A stretch of DNA of 64,000 nucleotides, taken from NCBI RefSeq assembly GCF_000020525.1, contig NC_011026.1:1904001-1968000 (forward strand), in the 5' to 3' direction. How positions within the stretch are numbered: the stretch's first letter is position 1; each line of letters opens with the position of its first letter. The notes beneath the pieces are model-generated. The model saw only the letters and a list, made by a program, of their open reading frames with translations, did not search any database and was not told the DNA's origin. The translations under genes and the position numbers were made by a program. This DNA is from Chloroherpeton thalassium ATCC 35110. GTDB taxonomy: Bacteria; Bacteroidota; Chlorobiia; Chlorobiales; Chloroherpetonaceae. Positions 1 to 11,824 of this stretch are shown here, in pieces.

Positions 1-743
1 CGATTATACCAAGCCGAAGAGAAGTTTTCGCGAATCGCGACGGCCATATCGTAGCTTTGAACCGATTCGTTGAAGCGTTTGAGCTTGCTAAGCACAATCC
101 CGCGATTGTACCAAGTGTTGCTGCTGTAAGGGTCAAGGTCGATATGTTTATTATAGCAGTCGAGGCTTTCGTCCAATTTTCCCAACATATCTTTACAATA
201 GCCGAGTTCATACCAGGCTTCGCGGTGCTCAGGATTAATGCGCAAGCATTCTTGAAGTGCCTGTTCAGCTTCTACAAAGCGTTCCAGACGCTGCAACGAA
301 ATGGCTTTGCTAAAAAACAATTCATCATCGACCGGTGATATGGCAATGGCTCGCTCAAAAATTGAAACGGATTCTTCAGGGCGACCAATATTATCTAATG
401 CGAGACCTAAATTGAGAAGCGTTTCCGTATCGGAAGGATTTAGCGCAATGGCTTTTTCGAAAGACAAGACAGATTCTTCGTAGAATCCATTATTATTGAG
501 GGCTATTCCACGTTTAAACCAACTATCACCGCTATAAGGAAAAATTTGCACCAAGCGCTCCGCGACTTTAAGCGCATCTTCAAACTCAGAATTATCAAGA
601 AAGTTGTGAAAAATATCTTCTAAAACATCAGAGTCGTAGATAGTGTTGATGTCTCGTTCTTCCAGAATGGACTTTTCCATGTCGCTCTTTCCAGAATGCC
701 AAGTATTTTCAGCACCATCGTCAAAGAAATCATAATCATTCAT
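1..743 (-). CDS. TPR-repeat protein, C-terminus beyond the left edge
   Basis: An open frame runs on the minus strand from an ATG at 743 to the window edge without a stop, giving 247 codons of the N-terminal part. After an acidic N-terminus (MNDYDFFDDG) come repeated 34-residue TPR units with the usual spacing, for example around WFKRGIALNNNG, LLNLGLALDNIG, AWYELGYCKDMLG and TWYNRGIVLSKL. TPR solenoids bind partner proteins, so the function cannot be told from sequence. There is no signal peptide or membrane segment, so the visible part is probably cytoplasmic. The 3' end lies outside the window. Family assignment is firm; role unknown. Confidence 0.85.
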   Translation of the reverse strand, partial: MNDYDFFDDGAENTWHSGKSDMEKSILEERDINTIYDSDVLEDIFHNFLDNSEFEDALKVAERLVQIFPYSGDSWFKRGIALNNNGFYEESVLSFEKAIALNPSDTETLLNLGLALDNIGRPEESVSIFERAIAISPVDDELFFSKAISLQRLERFVEAEQALQECLRINPEHREAWYELGYCKDMLGKLDESLDCYNKHIDLDPYSSNTWYNRGIVLSKLKRFNESVQSYDMAVAIRENFSSAWYN

Positions 744-890
744 AGCGGAAAATAGGCTTTATGCATTATTTTTAGGCAACAGACCTCCGTCAATCAAGAA
801 CGAAAATAAAAACAATTCGCTGAATAAAAAATAACTGCTTTGTGAATCGTTGGGGATTAAAATGGCTTTCAGCGAAAAACTCTCATCCGT

Positions 891-1103
891 ATGCTTTTCG
901 AAACGATTAAATTAATCTGGCGTGCAGCCACAAAGAGTGAGCGAGTGCTTTTGGTTGTTTGTATTCTTTATATCCTCTGGCCACTCGACCTGTTCCCTGA
1001 AGCGGTTTTTGGATTTTTTGGATTGATCGACGATGCGGCGGCTTTGGCCACGCTTGTGGCCGTAATCAAGCGCATTCGTTCCAGAATAAGCCCTGAAGAA
1101 TAA
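891..1103 (+). CDS. Small DUF1232 (YkvA-like) membrane protein
   Basis: A 70-residue protein. Its core reads YILWPLDLFPEAVFGFFGLI followed at once by DDAAALATLVAVIKR, which matches the DUF1232/YkvA pattern of a hydrophobic stretch with a D-L-x-P turn, a second hydrophobic stretch and an Asp pair. The two hydrophobic segments (about residues 18-40 and 44-60) suggest a short hairpin in or on the membrane. The frame has no other ATG between the upstream in-frame stop at 858 and 891, so the start is fixed unless a rare codon is used. No clear Shine-Dalgarno is present. The function of the family is not established. Confidence 0.7.
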   Translation: MLFETIKLIWRAATKSERVLLVVCILYILWPLDLFPEAVFGFFGLIDDAAALATLVAVIKRIRSRISPEE

Positions 1104-1151
1104 TTTTTGGAAAGCTAAAGTAAAGCTTCTATCTTTATTGCTTTCAAAGTT

Positions 1152-1225
<74 letters not shown>

Positions 1226-1228
1226 CAA

Positions 1229-1257
1229 AAAAAGCCGCATAAATTGCGGCTTTTTTA
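1229..1257. terminator. Bidirectional intrinsic terminator after tRNA-Arg
   Basis: AAAAAAGCCGCA (1229-1240) pairs with TGCGGCTTTTTT (1246-1257) around a five-base loop. A-run and T-run flank the GC stem on both strands, so it can end the tRNA transcript and the convergent gene at 1287-1529. Confidence 0.9.
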
Positions 1258-1286
1258 CTTTCTAACATGCAGGCGATTCACGCCAA

Positions 1287-1529
1287 TTATTCATCATCCA
1301 CATCGTCGTCATCGCCATCCTCAAAGTCATCCTCTTCCCAGTCCTCAAGTTCATCATCCATCATTTGGTCATTTTTGGCCATGGTTAGCGTTTGGTAAGC
1401 ATCCGAAATGTTTTTGACGAGAGTTGAATATTGAAGGCGTTCTTCAAGATTCGTGGATTTTTTCATTTCCGCCATTGCTCGCGTTAACTCGTCCATTACC
1501 GCTGCGATGTTTGCCTCGAGGTCTGACAT
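1287..1529 (-). CDS. Small acidic coiled-coil protein, unknown function
   Basis: An 80-residue protein that I do not recognise. Residues 1-55 look like an amphipathic helix or coiled coil (MSDLEANIAAVMDELTRAMA onward). The last 22 residues are almost all Asp, Glu and Trp (DDELEDWEEDDFEDGDDDDV), a strongly acidic tail. There is no signal peptide. It converges on tRNA-Arg and shares the bidirectional terminator at 1229-1257. Acidic tails of this kind occur in small chaperone-like or nucleic-acid-mimicking proteins, but nothing here decides between these. The frame has coding character and a plausible ATG, so I regard it as real. Confidence 0.6.
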   Translation of the reverse strand: MSDLEANIAAVMDELTRAMAEMKKSTNLEERLQYSTLVKNISDAYQTLTMAKNDQMMDDELEDWEEDDFEDGDDDDVDDE

Positions 1530-1673
1530 AATTTTTGCCCTTTGTAATTAAAGTGTGAATGGAAAATTTAATTGCCGAAACGCTTTTCTGGTGAGCCTTA
1601 CAGCCAACAATATAACGATAAAAGCTGCGTGAATGATGAGCTCCTTTTTGGTATCAGCAAACGTAATTGTTTG

Positions 1674-3395
<1,722 letters not shown>

Positions 3396-3821
3396 TTATG
3401 CAATATCCATTTTCATCCGCACGGTGGTTCCGCGTTGACCAAATTCGAACTCAACATGAGCAAATTGCTTCATCAGGAAAACGCCTCTGCCAGAAGGTTT
3501 GAGTAAGTTTTCTTCGGCCAGCGGATTCGGCAAGTTATTTGGATCGAAGCCATCTCCCTCATCAATGACCTCGATAACCAGCGATTCTTTCCCCGCGTCC
3601 TGCAGCTGAATGCCGCATTTGAGGCGAGCTTTTTTCTCTTCGTCTAATTTATTGCCATGGATCACCGCATTATTAGCCGCTTCGGTGATGATAATCATAA
3701 CGTTATAGACAAAATCCTCCGAAAACTGATTTTCTTTTGCAATGCGTTGTACGAAATGTTCGACTTTGCGAACCTCTTCAACCTTGCTTTTTAAAGTTAT
3801 TTCATACACTTTCAAAAACAT
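3396..3821 (-). CDS. RsbW/SpoIIAB-type anti-sigma factor kinase (HATPase_c_2)
   Basis: About 142 residues of the GHKL ATPase fold used by anti-sigma Ser/Thr kinases. The N-box is visible as IITEAANNAVIHGNK, the G1 box as VIEVIDEGDGFDP, and the G2 region as PSGRGVFLMKQF. Such proteins bind a sigma factor or phosphorylate an anti-anti-sigma (STAS) protein in partner-switching circuits. No STAS protein, PP2C phosphatase or sigma factor gene lies next to it, so its partner must be encoded elsewhere. The frame opens at a GTG at 3845, but ATG 3821 (MFLKVYEITLKS) fits homologues better. The family is firm, the physiological partner unknown. Confidence 0.85.
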   Translation of the reverse strand: MFLKVYEITLKSKVEEVRKVEHFVQRIAKENQFSEDFVYNVMIIITEAANNAVIHGNKLDEEKKARLKCGIQLQDAGKESLVIEVIDEGDGFDPNNLPNPLAEENLLKPSGRGVFLMKQFAHVEFEFGQRGTTVRMKMDIA

Positions 3822-4416
3822 TTTAAGTTTTAGGGTTTTAAGCACTTCTACTTCATGCTCTCTATGGTAAAATCAAGCAAAATAAAGACAAGATAAGGCT
3901 TGCACACACTCGAGTTTTCTTCGCAGTCAAGAAACATAAGTTTCTAATGAAAGAAGGGCTGTTTTGTTTTTTTTATCATAAAATTATCAAGAAAACGTCT
4001 CTTTGGCGTCGCGGTCGAGATACTTCAAAAAATTCGATCTGTCAACTTTGTAAAAAATGAAAGTAGGCAGCAATGTGATTTTTATAAAAAAATAAAAATA
4101 TAGAATCATGTACTTAATAATCGGATAGAAGTCCGTTTTAGGTTTTTTATCGATGAGTTATTGCCGAATTATTTTCTCATTACTTTCCAACGCTATCTTT
4201 TGTTTGTGGTAATTGAAACCGACGCATTTTACATTGGCAAGCGTTTCTGAATTTTTTTTTTTTTGTCAGTGAATCTACACTGCAAAGACGGTGAGAAGCT
4301 ATTTTTTTAATCTCGGGCCCGATTCAAAAAGCATAGCATGCTTGAAACGTTTCCAAGAAATGGCAAACAGATATTGCTGCCTTTAATCTGAAATTCATTA
4401 TTTGCTGGGGGAAAAA
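3822..4416. other. AT-rich intergenic region, divergent promoter space
   Basis: About 600 bases between divergent genes. It is AT-rich, with a 12-plus T run near 4250-4264 and a perfect 10-bp palindrome TCGGGCCCGA at 4313-4322, just upstream of the histidine kinase gene. No convincing coding frame, tRNA or known riboswitch was found. It most likely holds promoters for the genes on either side. Confidence 0.4.
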
Positions 4417-6765
4417 ATGGGAACAGCAATTCCGTATTATATTGTGCCAGGGTTTATTCAAAATGATAGTTCTCATAGAGGTGTATTTTTGCATCTTTTA
4501 GATGTTGTAACAGACCCTGTATTTATCAAAGATGATAAGCAAACATGGCTATACGTCAATGACGCATTTTGTAAGTTTTTTGGTGCTTCTTATGATAAGG
4601 TGGTTGGAAAGTCTGACGATGAATTGTTTCCCCAGTTAGCTCAGGTTTATCAATGTCACGACGAGTTGGTATTTAGTAGTGGCCGCGCTCGCGATTTTGA
4701 AGAAGAGTTCCATACATTTGCTGAAAAAAAATATAGGATTTCAACTCGCCGTTCTTTATTTAGAGATGATTTTGGAAACGCGGTCATCGTTGGTACCATT
4801 ACAAAAGCTGCTCCGTTAATGACGAAACATATGGAAGAAAATTCCAAACATCCCCAGATTACTGATTTTTACCGTTCAATATTTTCAACTGTTCGTTCGG
4901 GAATCCTATTGATTGATGCCAGCGGGCTGATTTATTATTGCAATGAATCGGCATGTGAAATTTTTGGGGCTTCTGAATCAGCCATGTTGGGACATCTTAT
5001 CACGGATTTAGAAGTTGACTTCTTTCATGAAGATGGACATTTGTTTTCAGGTGACATTCACCCAGTTGCCATTACGCTCAGAACGGGAATGCCGTGCTCA
5101 AATGTCTTGGTTGGCATTGCAAATGAAAACGACTCGACCCGGTGGGTAACGGTTGATACGCATCTCTTGCCCACAGCCAATGATGCGGAAGAGTCCTCTC
5201 TCGTGGTTTCTTTAACAGACGTCACCGAAGCTAAAAAAGCAGATGAAAAGCGCATTCGGGCAGCTAATGAATTTAAGCGTACGATTCAACATGCCAACGG
5301 CGCTATCTTTAAAGTTCGTCGCGATGCCAGTGGCCAGATCGCGTATCAGCTGCTTGAAGGGCAATTGGCCTGCGAGCAAAAAATCACAACGGAACAGGTA
5401 AAAGGAAAAACACCGGTTCAGGTTTTTGGCAATGTGGTCGGGCAAACCATGTTGATGAATCTTGCCAGAGCCTTCAAAGGGCGCAGTTTATGTTTCCAAC
5501 TGAAGCTTGGTGCAAACCGTCATGTGTTTGTTACCTGCACGCCCATTTTTGAAAACGGCTTGGTTTCTGAAGTCGTGGGTTCATTCACCGATATTACGGC
5601 CCATAAAATGCTTGAGCTTGAAAAACATAAGCTCAGCGAACAATTGCTTCAGTCGCAAAAAATGGAAGCGATTGGCACGCTTGCCAGCGGGATTGCGCAT
5701 GATTTCAACAATGTGATGTCGATGTTGATCATGGCCAGCGAGCAAATGAGCCACTTAGCCAAAGATGAAAAACTGCTCAAATATATAGACTTGATTCGCC
5801 AAGCCACTGAGCGTGGAATGAACATCACCAAGCAGTTGCTGATTTTTTCGCGTTCTCGGCAAGGGCACTACGCGCCCGCACGCATAGGGCAAATTGTTCA
5901 GCAGATTATTACCATTTTAGAACATTCGCTGCCAAAAACGATTAAAATTTACACCGATATAGAAACTCAGCAAGACTTGGTTTTTGGCGATCAAGGCCAA
6001 ATCTATCAAGCGCTGCTAAACATCTCGATTAATGCTCGCGATGCTATGCAAAAAGGTGGCAAGTTATCCTTTGCTGTGTTTAATGAAGATGGAGAAATCC
6101 TTCGGAAACGATTCCCTAATGCCAGTACCGACCCGTATTTAGCCATTAAAATTTCCGATACAGGCATTGGTATATCACCTGAAATGACCGATAAAATTTT
6201 TGAACCTTTTTACACAACCAAAACTCAAGGTAAGGGAACAGGATTGGGTCTTGCTATTGCAAAACGCATTGTCTCTGAGCACAATGGTTTTATTGATATC
6301 GTATCATCATTAAACGCAGGTACCTCTTTTTACATTTATCTACCATCTGTTTTGGAAGACGAAATACAGCACAACCCGCAGCAGTTGCCTACAGAAGGCG
6401 GCTCAGAAACGATTTTATTAGTCGATGACGAAAGCGACTTACGAAAACTGGTTAGCCGAATTTTGAAAAAGTATGGCTATGAAGTTTATGAAGCAAGCAA
6501 CGGCCTGACTGGGCTGGCCGCGTATCAAAAGCACTCAAGCACGATTGATTTAATTGTTACCGACTTGGGAATGCCGGAAATGGACGGCGAGGAATTTATT
6601 CGCCATGTTAAATCGGCCAATGAGAATGCAAAAGTGCTGATTGTAACTGGCTACTACGATGAAGAGCAAATCAGCAAGTTGCTAACTCAGAACATGTCTG
6701 TCATTCAAAAGCCATTTGATTCGAATACGCTGCTGAAAGAAATTCGGCGCTTGCTGGGAAGCTAA
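4417..6765 (+). CDS. Triple-PAS hybrid histidine kinase with C-terminal receiver
   Basis: A cytoplasmic hybrid sensor kinase of about 782 residues. The start is ATG 4417, preceded by GGGGGAA at 4407-4413; a TTG at 4402 is also open but lacks a ribosome site. Three PAS domains come first (roughly residues 15-140, 150-270 and 285-400). A HisKA H-box IGTLASGIAHDFNN follows, with the His codon at 5698, then an HATPase domain with ISINARDAM (N-box), ISDTGIGIS (G1) and GKGTGLGLAIAKRI (G2). A receiver domain completes it (LLVDDESD, IVTDLGMPEMDG with phospho-Asp codon at 6562, VTGYY, QKPFD). No membrane segment is seen. All catalytic residues are intact. The signal sensed is unknown. Confidence 0.93.
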   Translation: MGTAIPYYIVPGFIQNDSSHRGVFLHLLDVVTDPVFIKDDKQTWLYVNDAFCKFFGASYDKVVGKSDDELFPQLAQVYQCHDELVFSSGRARDFEEEFHTFAEKKYRISTRRSLFRDDFGNAVIVGTITKAAPLMTKHMEENSKHPQITDFYRSIFSTVRSGILLIDASGLIYYCNESACEIFGASESAMLGHLITDLEVDFFHEDGHLFSGDIHPVAITLRTGMPCSNVLVGIANENDSTRWVTVDTHLLPTANDAEESSLVVSLTDVTEAKKADEKRIRAANEFKRTIQHANGAIFKVRRDASGQIAYQLLEGQLACEQKITTEQVKGKTPVQVFGNVVGQTMLMNLARAFKGRSLCFQLKLGANRHVFVTCTPIFENGLVSEVVGSFTDITAHKMLELEKHKLSEQLLQSQKMEAIGTLASGIAHDFNNVMSMLIMASEQMSHLAKDEKLLKYIDLIRQATERGMNITKQLLIFSRSRQGHYAPARIGQIVQQIITILEHSLPKTIKIYTDIETQQDLVFGDQGQIYQALLNISINARDAMQKGGKLSFAVFNEDGEILRKRFPNASTDPYLAIKISDTGIGISPEMTDKIFEPFYTTKTQGKGTGLGLAIAKRIVSEHNGFIDIVSSLNAGTSFYIYLPSVLEDEIQHNPQQLPTEGGSETILLVDDESDLRKLVSRILKKYGYEVYEASNGLTGLAAYQKHSSTIDLIVTDLGMPEMDGEEFIRHVKSANENAKVLIVTGYYDEEQISKLLTQNMSVIQKPFDSNTLLKEIRRLLGS

Positions 6766-6782
6766 TGCAACTTCGTTACACA

Positions 6783-6840
6783 TTTTTTTCATGGCGACAG
6801 TGGTCTGGATTGATCCAGGCTGCTGTCGCCATGAAAAAAA
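6783..6840. repeat. Long perfect palindrome with inverted T/A polarity
   Basis: TTTTTTTCATGGCGACAG (6783-6800) is exactly repeated inverted as CTGTCGCCATGAAAAAAA (6823-6840), with a second 7-bp stem CTGGAT-TG-ATCCAG in the middle. Read on either strand the T-run precedes the stem and the A-run follows it, the reverse of an intrinsic terminator. It lies between the hybrid kinase stop and the cytochrome gene. It could be a dimeric operator, a structured mRNA element or a small mobile repeat. Confidence 0.8.
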
Positions 6841-7003
6841 GTGCTTCCAATGTTCCCTGAAATTTCAACATCAAGTATTTTCCGATTTCTTATCAGAAGC
6901 TGTTCTTAGATATAGTGATTCTCATTTGCAATTATTACCTTTGCAAAAGGATACAACCAACACCGTATTCTACTCAAAAAACAAAATAAAACGAGGTGAG
7001 ATC

Positions 7004-8056
7004 ATGAAAACACGCATTTTCCTTCTTTTTGCGTTTCTTGCCATTTCGGCAATTTCAGGTGGGTGCTCGAAAAAAACGGAAACGAACACCGCCATGCTTG
7101 ATAGCACCATGCTAAAACCCTTCAAGCCGCTGCCGGAAATGGTAGAGGCCGATAGCAATCCGATTACCGAAGAAAAAATCAAATTGGGGCGAATGCTCTA
7201 TTTTGAGACCCGTCTATCAAAAAGTCACAAGTTTTCTTGCAATTCATGCCACTCGCTCACAAACTATGGCGTTGATAATCAACCCGTTTCAACTGGGCAT
7301 AAAGAGCAAACGGGCGATAGAAACTCGCCAACGGTTTATAATGCCGCCGGACATATCGCGCAATTTTGGGATGGGCGCGCTTCAGATGTTGAAGCCCAAG
7401 CCAAAGGGCCGATCTTGAATCCAGTGGAAATGGCCATGCCGGATGAGGCAACTGTTGTTAAAACATTGAAATCCATTCCAGGCTACGAAGAAATTTTCAA
7501 AAAAGCATTTCCTGACGAAAAAGAGCCCATCACGTTCGATAACATTGCGGCGGCAATTGGGGCATTCGAGCGCAAGTTGGTTACGCCTTCGCGTTGGGAT
7601 AAATTCCTAAATGGGGACGAAACCGCCTTAACCGACATGGAGAAAAAAGGCGCAGTAAAGTTTATAAATACCGGCTGCGTCACTTGCCACGCCGGCGCTT
7701 ATTTAGGCGGACAGATGTTCCAAAAAATCGGGCTTGTGAAGCCGTGGCATGCACAAAACGACAGCGGGCGCTATGCACTGACCAAAAAACAAGGCGATGC
7801 GTTTGTTTTCAAAGTGGCCAGCCTTCGCAATGTTGAAAAAACAGCGCCTTACTTTCATGATGGTTCTGTTGATAGTTTAAGCCAAGCCGTGGATATGATG
7901 GGAGAATATCAGCTTAATAAAAAATTGAATGCGGAAGATACCGAAGAAATCGTCGCGTTTTTGAAAACATTGACGGGCGAGTTGCCAAAAGAGTATATCG
8001 CTGAGCCGGAGCTTCCGAAAGATGGACCTAACACGCCGAAACCCGTTTTAAACTAA
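7004..8056 (+). CDS. Di-heme cytochrome c peroxidase (CcpA/MauG family) lipoprotein
   Basis: A 350-residue periplasmic di-heme peroxidase that reduces hydrogen peroxide with electrons from c-type cytochromes or another donor. The start is ATG 7004 with GAGGTGAG at 6993-7000. The frame is open upstream to 6791, but that stretch crosses the palindrome and looks non-coding. The N-terminus is a lipoprotein signal (FLAISAISGGC), so the protein is probably anchored to a membrane. Two heme motifs are clear: C79-N-S-C82-H83 and C225-V-T-C228-H229. Family landmarks include NSPTVYNAAGH, FWDGRASD, and the RNVEKTAPYFHDG stretch near the C-terminus. A strong terminator follows at 8093. Confidence 0.92.
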   Translation: MKTRIFLLFAFLAISAISGGCSKKTETNTAMLDSTMLKPFKPLPEMVEADSNPITEEKIKLGRMLYFETRLSKSHKFSCNSCHSLTNYGVDNQPVSTGHKEQTGDRNSPTVYNAAGHIAQFWDGRASDVEAQAKGPILNPVEMAMPDEATVVKTLKSIPGYEEIFKKAFPDEKEPITFDNIAAAIGAFERKLVTPSRWDKFLNGDETALTDMEKKGAVKFINTGCVTCHAGAYLGGQMFQKIGLVKPWHAQNDSGRYALTKKQGDAFVFKVASLRNVEKTAPYFHDGSVDSLSQAVDMMGEYQLNKKLNAEDTEEIVAFLKTLTGELPKEYIAEPELPKDGPNTPKPVLN

Positions 8057-8092
8057 GCGTATTTCTGCAAAATCAGTTGCGCTTAACTTGAG

Positions 8093-8121
8093 AAAGGCCT
8101 GCCATTTAGCAGGCCTTTTTT
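8093..8121 (+). terminator. Intrinsic terminator of the cytochrome c peroxidase gene
   Basis: AAAGGCCTGC (8093-8102) and GCAGGCCTTT (8109-8118) form a ten-pair stem with a six-base loop, followed by T's to 8121. Confidence 0.93.
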
Positions 8122-8258
8122 GTTATCATTTTCGACCAAAATGACATGTTTCCTAACGTTTTTACTTTGTCATTAATTTATTTGCAAGTAATTTGTATTT
8201 GCTTTTTGAGGTGATAACTTGCCACATGTTCTTCTAAATACTTCGCTTGCCATATCAG

Positions 8259-8290
8259 GCCGCCTCTTTAACGGGCGGTCTTTTTTTTTT
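8259..8290 (+). terminator. Second intrinsic terminator upstream of groESL
   Basis: GGCCGCC (about 8259-8265) pairs with GGCGGTC (8274-8280, one G-T pair), followed by ten T's at 8281-8290. It lies about 140 bases beyond the terminator at 8093-8121 with no gene between them, so either it is a back-up terminator or it ends an unrecognised short transcript. Confidence 0.75.
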
Positions 8291-8346
8291 ATATGTTGTT
8301 AAGATTATGTTTTATAAAATGTTATGGGTGTTTTCTATTTGTTTTT

Positions 8347-8373
8347 TTAGCACTCTATTAAGGAGAGTGCTAA
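8347..8373 (+). promoter_or_regulatory. CIRCE element 1 (HrcA operator)
   Basis: Exact consensus TTAGCACTC-N9-GAGTGCTAA, with spacer TATTAAGGA. CIRCE is the binding site of the heat-shock repressor HrcA. This copy lies upstream of the putative -35 region of groESL. Confidence 0.97.
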
Positions 8374-8381
8374 TTTTTTAC

Positions 8382-8412
8382 TTGCATCTAAAAGGGAAGT
8401 TTTATATTTTTG
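8382..8412 (+). promoter_or_regulatory. Putative groESL promoter
   Basis: Between the two CIRCE copies, TTGCAT at 8382-8387 and an AT-rich -10 region (TATATT 8403-8408, or TATTTTTG 8405-8412, which fits the Bacteroidetes-type TAnnTTTG) give near-canonical spacing. A start around 8418-8420 would place CIRCE 2 at the very beginning of the transcript. Inferred from position and consensus only. Confidence 0.5.
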
Positions 8413-8421
8413 CATCACTTT

Positions 8422-8448
8422 TTAGCACTCTATTAAGGAGAGTGCTAA
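8422..8448 (+). promoter_or_regulatory. CIRCE element 2 (HrcA operator)
   Basis: A second exact TTAGCACTC-N9-GAGTGCTAA, 75 bases after the first and with the identical spacer TATTAAGGA. Its position overlaps or directly follows the likely transcription start, as usual for CIRCE at groE operons. Confidence 0.97.
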
Positions 8449-8534
8449 AATCACCTAAGCATTTTTGAGAGTTTTCTTTCTTAAGATACTTTAAACTGTA
8501 ATTAACAACTTTAACCTTATTTGTGAGGAAGACT

Positions 8535-8822
8535 ATGAATCTGAAACCATTAGCAGATCGTGTTATTGTGAAGCCCTCACCGGCTGAAGAAAAAACAAAA
8601 GGTGGCCTTTACATTCCTGATTCTGGAAAAGAAAAACCGCAACATGGCGAAGTCGTTGCTGTTGGCCCAGGTAAAGCAGCGGATAACGGCACTGTCGTTG
8701 CAATGGAAGTGCAAGTTGGTCAGAAAGTACTCTATGGAAAGTACTCCGGTACAGAAGTTACCGTTGATGGTGAAGATTACTTGATTATGCGCGAGTCTGA
8801 CATTTTCGCAATCATTGGCTAA
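8535..8822 (+). CDS. groES: Co-chaperonin GroES
   Basis: The 10-kDa lid of the GroEL chaperonin, which forms a heptameric cap over the folding chamber. 95 residues, the family length, starting [14 protein letters not shown] at ATG 8535 with GAGGAAG at 8525-8531; a GTG at 8523 is open but lies at the ribosome site. The mobile loop ([14 protein letters not shown]), VVAVGPGK and the C-terminal [13 protein letters not shown] are typical. groEL begins 54 bases downstream in the same operon. Two CIRCE operators upstream indicate repression by HrcA, relieved on heat shock. Confidence 0.98.
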   Translation: MNLKPLADRVIVKPSPAEEKTKGGLYIPDSGKEKPQHGEVVAVGPGKAADNGTVVAMEVQVGQKVLYGKYSGTEVTVDGEDYLIMRESDIFAIIG

Positions 8823-8876
8823 TCAAAGACACTAAGTTTAATTCAACCCAAAATTATTAATCGGAGGATTTTTTAA

Positions 8877-10529
<1,653 letters not shown>

Positions 10530-10559
10530 TTCCACCATATCGCCTCTGTTTGTTTTGTC

Positions 10560-10594
10560 AAAAAGGTCAATCTTCAAAAAGGATTGGCCTTTTT
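10560..10594 (+). terminator. Intrinsic terminator of groESL
   Basis: AAAAAGGTCAATC (10560-10572) pairs with GATTGGCCTTTTT (10582-10594) with one G-T wobble and a nine-base loop. The stem ends in a T-run. Confidence 0.88.
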
Positions 10595-10730
10595 GCTTTT
10601 GATTCAGTTGGCACGCGCGCAACAGTTTTCTCTCTCTCACAACAGAATCCGCGTGAGTGCGCCTCAGAACGTATCCATTTCCACGAAACTGCTTTTTTAA
10701 CCCTTCTCCTGATTTATATTTCGTCAGAAA

Positions 10731-11798
10731 ATGATCAAGAATTTTTGCAAAAAGACTATGGATTCAGAAGAATTATTGGACGATGAGGCCTCGTTTGAGT
10801 CGCTGCAATCGGAGGAAAAAAAAACGCTTACCTTACAAGTTGCGCCCAACCAAGCTCGTGAACGGATCGATAAATTTCTCACGCGCCAAGTCGAGAACGC
10901 CACGCGAAATAAGGTTCAAGAGGCGATTGAAGAAAGCCGGGTTTTGGTAAATGGGAAACCGATAAAATCGAACTACAAAGTTTGCCCGAACGACGAAATT
11001 TTCGTCATTTTCACGCATCCGCCCGCACCCGATCTCGAGCCTGAAAACATTCCGTTGGACATTGTTTTTGAAGATGAATTTTTGCTCGTCATCAATAAAC
11101 CGGCGGGCATGGTCGTGCATCCGGCCTACGCCAACTGGACGGGAACGCTGGCCGGCGCGGTGCTGTATCACACGCAAAATCGGCTTTCAGAGACGGGCAA
11201 AGAGGCGCTCAGGCCGGGCATTGTGCATCGTTTGGACAAAGACACGTCGGGACTCATCGTCGTTGCCAAAGACGACGCGACGCATTACGCGCTTGCCAAA
11301 CAATTCGCCGAGCGAACTACCGAAAAAATTTATACCGCGCTCGTTTGGGGCTGCCCGAAACCGCCGAGCGGCACGATTCAAACCAACATTTGGCGAAGCA
11401 AACGCGACCGGAAAATCATGGCAAACTATCCGTTCGAGTCCGAAACGGGCAAACCGGCGATTACGGATTATGAAGTCAAAGAAGATTTTCATTGGTTTTC
11501 GCTGTTGGACTTGCAACTTCATACCGGACGCACGCATCAAATTCGCGCACACCTCCAACATTTGGGGCATGCAATTTTTTCGGACGAAGTTTATGGCGGA
11601 AAATCCGTTAGGAAACTCGGGTTTCCACAAAGTGAGGCGTTTGTTAGGAATCTGTTTCAAGTGATTCCGCGTCAAGCGTTACACGCGAAAAAATTAGGAT
11701 TTAAGCATCCGGCAACCGAAAACTTTGTTACTTTTGAAGCAAGTTTGCCGGAGGACATGGAACAGGCGATTCAAAAGATTAAAACGCTGAGCTATTGA
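10731..11798 (+). CDS. rluD: RluA-family 23S rRNA pseudouridine synthase (RluD-like)
   Basis: Converts uridines in rRNA to pseudouridine. 355 residues. An N-terminal S4 RNA-binding domain covers about residues 35-95 (RERIDKFLTRQVENATRNK to NYKVCPNDEIFV). The catalytic domain follows, with the motif HRLDKDTSGLIVVAKDD holding the catalytic Asp, and the family tail HTGRTHQIRAHLQHLGHAI. This two-domain layout matches RluD-type enzymes that modify helix 69, though RluC-like specificity cannot be excluded. ATG 10731 was chosen; ATG 10758 is an alternative. RidA follows 26 bases downstream on the same strand. Confidence 0.88.
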   Translation: MIKNFCKKTMDSEELLDDEASFESLQSEEKKTLTLQVAPNQARERIDKFLTRQVENATRNKVQEAIEESRVLVNGKPIKSNYKVCPNDEIFVIFTHPPAPDLEPENIPLDIVFEDEFLLVINKPAGMVVHPAYANWTGTLAGAVLYHTQNRLSETGKEALRPGIVHRLDKDTSGLIVVAKDDATHYALAKQFAERTTEKIYTALVWGCPKPPSGTIQTNIWRSKRDRKIMANYPFESETGKPAITDYEVKEDFHWFSLLDLQLHTGRTHQIRAHLQHLGHAIFSDEVYGGKSVRKLGFPQSEAFVRNLFQVIPRQALHAKKLGFKHPATENFVTFEASLPEDMEQAIQKIKTLSY

Positions 11799-11824
11799 AA
11801 ACGCACAAAACTGGAAAATGAAAG

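Noticed and set aside
4280-4325. GEMM-like riboswitch suggested by GCAAAG near the histidine kinase start
   Set aside because: The conserved receptor and flanking stems of cyclic di-GMP riboswitches are absent.
6791-7003. Upstream extension of the cytochrome c peroxidase frame
   Set aside because: It reads through the palindrome and lacks protein-like composition; ATG 7004 has a strong ribosome site and begins a clear lipoprotein signal.
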